From the NCBI RefSeq assembly GCF_036014015.1, contig NZ_CP107905.1, positions 9,238,001-9,302,000 of the forward strand: a stretch of DNA of 64,000 nt. The letters are read 5' to 3'. How positions within the stretch are numbered: the stretch's first letter is position 1; every line of letters starts with the position of its first letter. This DNA is from Streptomyces sp. NBC_00457 (GTDB taxonomy: Bacteria > Actinomycetota > Actinomycetes > Streptomycetales > Streptomycetaceae). Both the position numbers and the translations under genes were made by a program. Below the pieces are notes generated by a model. It saw only the letters and a program-made list of their open reading frames with translations. It did not search any database and had not been told where the DNA came from. Below, one piece after another: positions 58,467 through 64,000 of the stretch.

Positions 58467-60103
58467 ACGTCGCGGAGGCGGTCGGCCGGGCGCTGGTGGC
58501 GGCCGGGGTCGAGCAGGTCTTCGGCGTGGTGGGGTCGGGCAACTTCCACCCGACCAACGCCATGGTCGCGGCGGGCGCGCGGTTCGTCGCCGCCCGCCAC
58601 GAGGGCGGCGCGGCGACCATGGCCGACGCGTACGCGCGGATCAGCGGCACGGTCCCGGCGCTGAGCGTGCACCAGGGCCCCGGCCTGACGAACGCCATCA
58701 CGGGGATCGCCGAGGCGGCCAAGAGCCGTACGCCCCTCGTCGTGCTCGCGGCGGAGGTGACCGAGCCGAAGTCGAACTTCTACGTCGACCAGGAGGCACT
58801 GGCACACGCGGTCGGCGCGGTCACGGAGCGGATCACGTCCGCCGAGGACGCGGTCGAGCAGACCTGCGCCGCCGTACGTCGCGCCCTGCACGAGCGCCGC
58901 ACCGTCCTGCTCAACCTCCCCCTGCCGGTGCAGTCTCTGGACGTGCCGGACGGCGTCCTGGCCCAGGCCGCCGCGCCACCGGAACGAGCGCCGGTCGAAC
59001 CGTCGGCGGCCGAAGTGACCGCGCTGGCACGGCTGTTGGGGCAGGCCCGGCACCCGGTGTTCGTGGCCGGGCGGGGAGCACGCGGGCCCGGCGGCCGGGA
59101 CGCCCTCGAAGCGCTCGCCGAGCACCACGGCGCGCTGCTCGCGACGTCGGCCGTCGCCCGCGGTCTGTTCCACGGCAACCCCTGGTCGCTCGACGTGTCC
59201 GGCGGCTTCGCGTCCCCCGTGGCCGCCGAACTGATCCAGGGCGCGGACCTGATCGTCGGCTGGGGCTGCGCGCTGAACATGTGGACCATGCGGCACGGCC
59301 GGCTGATCGGCCCGGAGGCGACGGTCGTCCAGGTCGACGACGACGCGTCCGCGCTCGGCGCACACCGGGCGCTCGACCTCGGCGTCACCGGCGACGTGAC
59401 ACGCACGGCACGGCTCGTGCTCGACGCGGGCGGCGGACCACGGCAGGGCTACCGCACCCCCGAGGTCGGCGCGGACATCGCCGCACGCGTGCGCTGGCGG
59501 GACGTGCCGTACGAGGACACGAGCGGCCGTGACCGGATCGACCCGCGGACGCTGAGCATCGCCCTCGACGACATCCTCCCCGGCGAGCGGGTCGTCGGCG
59601 TGGACTCCGGCAACTTCATGGGCTACCCCAGCATGTACCTGTCGGTGCCCGACCAGCACGGCTTCTGCTTCACCCAGGCCTTCCAGGCGATCGGGCTGGG
59701 GCTGGCGACCACGATCGGCGCGGCGCTGGCCCGGCCGGACCGGCTTCCCGTGGCCGCGCTCGGGGACGGCGGCGCGCTGATGGGCGCCGCCGACCTCGAC
59801 ACGGTCCGCCGGCTCGGGCTGCCGATGGTGGTCGTCGTCTACAACGACGACGCCTATGGAGCGGAGGTGCACCACTTCGGGCCCGGCGGACACCCGCTCG
59901 ACCTGGTCGAGTTCCCGCCGACGGACATCGCCGCCGTGGCACGCGGCTACGGCTTCGAGGCGGTCACCGTGCGCTCGCGGGCGGACCTGAAGGCCGTAGC
60001 GGACTGGGTGGCCGGGCCACGTTCCGCCCCGCTGCTCATCGACGCCAAGGTCGTGCGAGATCACGGCTCTTGGTGGCTGGAGGAGGCGTTCCGGGGGCAC
60101 TGA
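58463..60103 (+). CDS. Thiamine-diphosphate-dependent enzyme (acetolactate-synthase/decarboxylase family)
   Basis: The product has 546 residues from the ATG at 58463 (ATGA overlap). The N-terminal domain has FGVVGSG and the catalytic Glu in ARHEGGAATMADAYAR. The C-terminal ThDP motif runs GDGGALMGAADLDTVRR to VVYNDDAYG (GDG-x-N). The family includes acetolactate synthase, benzoylformate decarboxylase and 2-hydroxyacyl lyases; it lacks clear markers for one. With the cyclase and P450 it suggests catabolism or modification of an aromatic or cyclic amide. A strong hairpin follows its stop. Confidence 0.88.
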   Translation: MNVAEAVGRALVAAGVEQVFGVVGSGNFHPTNAMVAAGARFVAARHEGGAATMADAYARISGTVPALSVHQGPGLTNAITGIAEAAKSRTPLVVLAAEVTEPKSNFYVDQEALAHAVGAVTERITSAEDAVEQTCAAVRRALHERRTVLLNLPLPVQSLDVPDGVLAQAAAPPERAPVEPSAAEVTALARLLGQARHPVFVAGRGARGPGGRDALEALAEHHGALLATSAVARGLFHGNPWSLDVSGGFASPVAAELIQGADLIVGWGCALNMWTMRHGRLIGPEATVVQVDDDASALGAHRALDLGVTGDVTRTARLVLDAGGGPRQGYRTPEVGADIAARVRWRDVPYEDTSGRDRIDPRTLSIALDDILPGERVVGVDSGNFMGYPSMYLSVPDQHGFCFTQAFQAIGLGLATTIGAALARPDRLPVAALGDGGALMGAADLDTVRRLGLPMVVVVYNDDAYGAEVHHFGPGGHPLDLVEFPPTDIAAVARGYGFEAVTVRSRADLKAVADWVAGPRSAPLLIDAKVVRDHGSWWLEEAFRGH

Positions 60104-60110
60104 AGCGAAG

Positions 60111-60142
60111 GCCGCGCGGCAGCCCGTAGGCTCCCGCGCGGC
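60111..60142. terminator. Bidirectional hairpin terminator
   Basis: GCCGCGCGG (60111-60119) pairs with CCGCGCGGC (60134-60142). An inner AGCC-CGTA-GGCT stem lies inside, separated by one C/C mismatch. It lies 7 nt after the ThDP-enzyme stop and 9 nt from the end of the convergent protease gene, so it should terminate both. Confidence 0.75.
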
Positions 60143-60151
60143 AACGTCCAG

Positions 60152-61150
60152 TCAGGACGACTGGGCGGTCTGGTACAGGTTCTGCGCGTCCGCGCCGAAG
60201 ACCGGCCCGTACATCGCGTTGGGCAGGAAGTTGTACTTGAAGCTGTTCACCGAGGACTGCAGACCGGTGCCGGTCGTTTCGTCGAACTGGGTGAACCAGG
60301 GGCCTCCGCTGGAGCCGCCGGTCATGTCGCAGGTCATGCCGTGGTCGCTGGACAGCAGGAAGTCGCGGTAGGTGGTGCCGCTGCAGTAGATGAACTTCTC
60401 GCCGTCGTAGGGGGCGGCGGCGGGGAAGCCGAAGGCGTACATCGCCTTGTTGTAGCCGGTGTTGAAGGCCAGGCCCTGGCCGCCGACGACGTCGGTCAGG
60501 CTCTTGCCGTCGAGCGGGGCGACCACGGCCGCGCCGACGTCGTAGTTGATGTCCTCACTGGCCGTCCACTGAGGCGTGGACAGCGTCTTGGACGCCGACC
60601 ACCTGCCGTACGGCGCCTGTCCGTCGTGGTACGCGGGCACGAACACCCAGTTGGTGTGCCAGGAGCCCTCCAGCTTCACACAGTGGCCGGCGGTCATCAC
60701 CGTGCTCTTGTTGGCGCTGGTGACCGCGTTGCCGGAGCAGGACGCGGTGCGGCCCTGGTAGGTGAAGAAGACCCGGCCCGCGGTCTTCACCACGGCCCCG
60801 CCGCCGGTCCAGGGGCCACCGCCGTTGGGGATGGCCAGGGTTCCGACGGGGGAGGCCGGGGCGCTCGGTGCGACGACGGACTTCTTGCCCTGGCGCGGGG
60901 TCGAGGCTGTCACGTCGGAGCGGTCGACGGACAGGACGTCGAGCGGGACGGCCTGCCGCATCCGCTGGGGGGTCCAGAAGTCACGGGCGCGTTCCTGCGC
61001 CGCGAGGGGCACCGCTCCCGGTTCCGGAGTGGCGGCACCGGCCGGGGCGGCGGTGACACCCGTGGCCAGGAGGGCGGCGACGCCGGCCAGCGCGCCGAGG
61101 ACGCTGCGGCGGACGCGGGCGCCGCCGGATGTGCGGAATCTGCCTATCAC
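60152..61150 (-). CDS. Secreted trypsin/V8-like serine protease
   Basis: The product has 332 residues from the GTG at 61150 with AAGGAG 5 nt upstream. The signal peptide is VLGALAGVAALLATGVTAAPAGA. The catalytic His156 is in TAGHC, the Asp in SEDINYDVGAAV and the Ser in TGGSSGGPW. A segment of about 60 residues after the signal could be a propeptide. Streptomyces secretes many such proteases for extracellular protein digestion. It is flanked by the terminator hairpin and by the TctCBA operon on the same strand, 166 nt away. Confidence 0.88.
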   Translation of the reverse strand: MIGRFRTSGGARVRRSVLGALAGVAALLATGVTAAPAGAATPEPGAVPLAAQERARDFWTPQRMRQAVPLDVLSVDRSDVTASTPRQGKKSVVAPSAPASPVGTLAIPNGGGPWTGGGAVVKTAGRVFFTYQGRTASCSGNAVTSANKSTVMTAGHCVKLEGSWHTNWVFVPAYHDGQAPYGRWSASKTLSTPQWTASEDINYDVGAAVVAPLDGKSLTDVVGGQGLAFNTGYNKAMYAFGFPAAAPYDGEKFIYCSGTTYRDFLLSSDHGMTCDMTGGSSGGPWFTQFDETTGTGLQSSVNSFKYNFLPNAMYGPVFGADAQNLYQTAQSS

Positions 61151-61316
61151 GCGGTCTCCTTCTGCGGTGGGGGGACGACCGGGCGGCGGGGACCATCCGC
61201 CCGGGTGGGCAGGGGTGTTACTGCGTGCGCGGTTCAAAGCAGCGTGCCACCAAGCAGCGGCGTCTGGGCAGGTGCACGCCATAACCATGGCCGAAAATCC
61301 ACAAAGTCCGCATGGG

Positions 61317-62810
61317 TCAGGCCTTGGCACCCCGCCGGACCACGAGCTTTCTGAGCAGCGGCCACACCAGCAGCACCACGACCACCGCGTAAACCGTCAC
61401 CGCGAACGGCGTGTTGACCAGCCCCGACACGCTGCCGTCGCTGATCTGCAGGGCACGCCGCAGTTGTTGCTCGGCGTTCGGGCCGAGGATGACACCGATG
61501 ACGGCCGGCAGGATCGGCAGGCCATAGCGCCGCATGCCGAACCCGATCAGCCCGATGACCAGCAGGGTGACCAGGTCGATGACCTCGCCGCCGACCGCGT
61601 ACGCGCCGACCATCGCGAAGAACAGGATCCCCGCGTACAGATACGGCCGCGGAATGCGCAGCAGCTTCGCCCACAGCGGCGCCAGCGGCAGGTTGAGCGC
61701 GAGCAGCAGCACCATGCCGACGAAGAGCGAGGCGATCAGGCCCCACACCAGCTCCGGCTCGCGCTCGAACAGCAGCGGCCCGGGCTGGATGCCGTACTGC
61801 TGGAACGCGGCCAGCATCACCGCGGCGACCGCCGTCGTCGGCAGGCCCAGCGTCAGCATCGACACCAGCGTGCCCGCCGCCGAGGCCGACGCCGCCGACT
61901 CCGGTCCCGCGACGCCCTCGATGGCGCCCTTGCCCCACTCGTCCTTGTGCTTGGACAGCCGTTTCTCGGTGACGTACGACAGGAAGGTGGGGATCTCCGC
62001 GCCGCCCGCCGGAATCGCGCCGAACGGGAAGCCGATGAACGGGCCGCGCAGCCACGACTTCCAGGTCCGCCGCACATCCCCGCGGCCCAGCCACGGGCGG
62101 CCCACCGGGATCGGCTCACCCGGATTGCGCCGCAGATGCGCCGCCACCCACAGCGCCTCGCCGATCGCGAAGAGGCCCACCGCCACGATCACCACGTCGA
62201 TGCCGTCGGCGAGTTGGAGCGAACCGAAGGTGAGACGCTGCTGCCCCGTCATCTGGTCCAGGCCCACCAGGCCGAGCGTCAGGCCGATCAGCAGGGAGGC
62301 GAGCCCCCGGATCCGGGACGAGCCCAGCACCGACGTCACGGCGATGAACGCCAGCACCATGATGGCGAAGTAGTCCGGAGCGCCGATGTCCACCGCCAGA
62401 TCGGCGACCGTCGGCGCCAGCGCCACCAGCAGGATCGTGCCGATCAGGCCGCCCGCGAAGTGACCGATGGCGGCAGCTGCCAGAGCCTGCGAGCCACGCC
62501 CCGACTTGGCCATGGGGTTGCCCTCCATGGCCGCGACCACGGCGGCGCTCTCGCCGGGCGTGTTGAGCAGGATCGAGGTGGTGGAGCCGCCGAACATCGC
62601 GCCGTAGTAGATCCCCGCGAACATGATGAACGCGGCGATCGGGTCGAGTCCGTACGTCACCGGCAGCAGCAGAGCGACCGCCATCGCAGGCCCGATGCCG
62701 GGCAGGACCCCGATCGCGGTGCCGAGCAGGACACCGAGGGCCGCCCAGAGCAGGTTGACCGGGGTGAGAGCCGTACCGAAGCCGTCCAGAAGGGAGTTGA
62801 GGGCGTTCAT
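61317..62810 (-). CDS. tctA: TctA-family tripartite tricarboxylate transporter, large membrane subunit
   Basis: A 497-residue protein with about twelve hydrophobic segments. It starts [19 protein letters not shown] and has [52 protein letters not shown] and [22 protein letters not shown], all TctA hallmarks. It forms the channel of a Na+- or H+-driven importer with TctB and the binding protein TctC. The gene starts 1 nt after the tctB stop. Substrates in this family include citrate, tartrate and aromatic acids; none is assigned. Confidence 0.9.
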   Translation of the reverse strand: MNALNSLLDGFGTALTPVNLLWAALGVLLGTAIGVLPGIGPAMAVALLLPVTYGLDPIAAFIMFAGIYYGAMFGGSTTSILLNTPGESAAVVAAMEGNPMAKSGRGSQALAAAAIGHFAGGLIGTILLVALAPTVADLAVDIGAPDYFAIMVLAFIAVTSVLGSSRIRGLASLLIGLTLGLVGLDQMTGQQRLTFGSLQLADGIDVVIVAVGLFAIGEALWVAAHLRRNPGEPIPVGRPWLGRGDVRRTWKSWLRGPFIGFPFGAIPAGGAEIPTFLSYVTEKRLSKHKDEWGKGAIEGVAGPESAASASAAGTLVSMLTLGLPTTAVAAVMLAAFQQYGIQPGPLLFEREPELVWGLIASLFVGMVLLLALNLPLAPLWAKLLRIPRPYLYAGILFFAMVGAYAVGGEVIDLVTLLVIGLIGFGMRRYGLPILPAVIGVILGPNAEQQLRRALQISDGSVSGLVNTPFAVTVYAVVVVLLVWPLLRKLVVRRGAKA

Positions 62811-62811
62811 G

Positions 62812-63348
62812 TCACAGCGCTCCCATCAGGGGGCCACCGGGCAGCGGCACTCCGAGCAGGTTGTTGAAGACGGCGTAGGTGACGAGGGAGAGCACGGCCG
62901 CGATGAGCGGGTCTCGGTCGATACGGCGGCTACCGAGAGCGAAGGCGGCGCCCCAGAACAGGAGGGCGCCCGCGGCGGGGAAGCCCAGCGGCTCGATGAG
63001 GACGGCGGCACCGAGGAACACCCCGGCGAGCAGCAACACCGTGCGCCCGTCGGCGGGTTCGGACAGGTCGATGTCCTCACCGGTCTCCGCCTGGCCACGG
63101 CCGCCGCGCAGCACGTCCACGGCGAGGAGCGCGGCGATGACGAGAAGCCCGATGCCGACGACGATCGGCACCGTCTTCGGGCCGACGGGACCACGCTGGG
63201 CGATGTCCACGTCCATGGTGAGCGCATCGGTCAGCACCAGCACGCCGAGCGCCAACAGCAGGACGCAGACGCCGAGTTCGGAGTGTTCGCGCAGCCACGA
63301 GCGCCGCTCGGCCGGCTCGGCGGGGGGAGTATCCGTCTGCGTCGTCAC
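62812..63348 (-). CDS. tctB: TctB-family tripartite tricarboxylate transporter, small membrane subunit
   Basis: The product has 178 residues from a GTG at 63348 that overlaps the tctC stop (GTGA); the longer open frame lies within tctC. It has four hydrophobic segments, including [19 protein letters not shown] and [20 protein letters not shown], matching the four-TM TctB subunit. The cytoplasmic N-terminus is charged. It pairs with TctA in the membrane. Confidence 0.85.
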   Translation of the reverse strand: MTTQTDTPPAEPAERRSWLREHSELGVCVLLLALGVLVLTDALTMDVDIAQRGPVGPKTVPIVVGIGLLVIAALLAVDVLRGGRGQAETGEDIDLSEPADGRTVLLLAGVFLGAAVLIEPLGFPAAGALLFWGAAFALGSRRIDRDPLIAAVLSLVTYAVFNNLLGVPLPGGPLMGAL

Positions 63349-64000
63349 AGTCCCAGCTCCTTCAGCACCGACACCACGCGCTTGTCCTGGGCGTCCAGGA
63401 AGTCGCCGAACTCCTCGCCGGTCAGAAAGGCGTCCTCCCAACCGTTCTGCTCCAGGGACTTCTGCCACTCGGGGGAGTCGTGGAGCTCCTCGAGGAGCCG
63501 GGTGAGCTTCTCGCGTTCGGCGGCGGACAGGCCGGGCGGGGCGACGATGCCGCGCCAGTTGGTGAAGTTCACGTCGTAGCCCGACTCCTTGAGCGTGGGC
63601 GCGTCCTTGAGCTCGCCGACGCGCTCCGGGCCGGTGACCGCGAGCACCCGCAGCTCGCCCGCCTTGATCTGGTCGAGGTACTCGCCGACGCCGGACACTC
63701 CGAAGCCGACCTTGTTGCCGAGGATCGAGGCGAGCAGCTCACCGCCGCCGTCGAAGGGGATGTAGTTGACCTCCTTCGGCGCGATGCCCGCGGCCCGCGC
63801 CATCAGCATCGGCGCCAGATGGTCGGGCCCGCCGGGCGAGGAGCCACCGCCGACCGGAATCTTGCCCGGGTCGGCCTTCCACGCCTTGATGAGATCGTCG
63901 ATCGTCTTGTACGGGGAGTCCTTGGCGACCACGACCACGTCCTGCTCCTCGGTGAGCCGGGCGATCGGGGTGGTGTCGGCGAGGGTCTTGGGCGCGTGGT
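63345..64000 (-). CDS. tctC: TctC-family solute-binding protein, C-terminal part (runs off window)
   Basis: The frame is open to the right edge, so the N-terminus with its signal lies beyond 64000. About 218 residues are visible: HAPKTLADTTPIARL, VVVVAKDSPYKTIDDLIKAW, GGGSSPGGPDHLAPMLMARAAG, and WRGIVAPPGLSAAEREKL, which is the TctC/Bug family C-lobe. It captures the carboxylate outside the membrane and delivers it to TctAB. It is the first of three overlapping or adjacent genes on this strand. Confidence 0.88.
   Translation of the reverse strand, partial: HAPKTLADTTPIARLTEEQDVVVVAKDSPYKTIDDLIKAWKADPGKIPVGGGSSPGGPDHLAPMLMARAAGIAPKEVNYIPFDGGGELLASILGNKVGFGVSGVGEYLDQIKAGELRVLAVTGPERVGELKDAPTLKESGYDVNFTNWRGIVAPPGLSAAEREKLTRLLEELHDSPEWQKSLEQNGWEDAFLTGEEFGDFLDAQDKRVVSVLKELGL

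Noticed and set aside
1..64000. tRNA, rRNA, CRISPR arrays and insertion sequences
   Set aside because: No cloverleaf-like block, rRNA segment, regular direct repeats or transposase frame was recognised by eye; a dedicated scan could still find a small RNA.

Overview
The window is high-GC actinobacterial DNA. Gene density, frequent GTG starts, the RNA polymerase alpha sequence, PucR/CdaR, LCP and GlxA-type regulators, and a REP-like intergenic repeat all point to Streptomyces. No rRNA, tRNA, CRISPR array, insertion sequence or phage gene was found. It reads as chromosomal accessory DNA made of transcription units for nutrient use, cell-surface polymer synthesis and one large unusual protein machine.

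Layout. 1-6840: tail of an MmyB-type HTH regulator, then a leftward MFS transporter / HAD hydrolase / FAD amine-oxidase-like unit with a PucR regulator. It is divergent from a D-2-hydroxyacid dehydrogenase across a four-copy, helically phased operator array. 6841-11525: CitE-like lyase, CaiB-type CoA transferase, LysR regulator and CitMHS carrier, together a carboxylate uptake and CoA-cleavage module. 11548-17963: secreted CocE-type hydrolase, a stand-alone rpoA outside any ribosomal-protein operon, a glycosyltransferase fused to a degenerate NodB domain, and an LCP protein. 18095-24556: HsaA/acyl-CoA-dehydrogenase-like flavoprotein, CdaR-like regulator, and a four-gene operon of an amino-acid-type ABC importer plus a DadA-like oxidoreductase.

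24567-37867 is the most unusual part. It is one leftward operon of ten genes, mostly joined by 4-nt stop/start overlaps. In transcription order it encodes DUF2997, a small radical-SAM activase-like protein, a Ycf46-like AAA+ ATPase, four large helical plus beta-propeller proteins (three are clear tandem paralogues), a 54-residue protein, a short Hsp70 and a DUF1257/Ycf35-like protein. The four propeller proteins end in the same two-part tail: RF-x2-D[IV]-x-[LI]G, exactly eleven residues, then [DE]I-x-LG. The 54-residue protein carries the first half alone. This looks like a coordinated NTPase/chaperone/redox system that I cannot assign to a characterised pathway.

38122-43458: DUF1062 protein, TetR regulator with two operators in front of an NAD(P)-binding reductase, GAPDH, GlxA/AraC regulator and an NDH-2-like flavoprotein. 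43468-49385: GH2 and two secreted GH43 enzymes with LacI-type palindromes and a LacI regulator, a plant-glycan utilisation locus. 49410-60103: giant LuxR regulator, animal-type haem peroxidase, a protease-hydrolase fusion, a cytochrome P450, and a cyclase / ThDP-enzyme pair. 60152-64000: secreted trypsin-like protease and a TctCBA tricarboxylate transporter running off the window.
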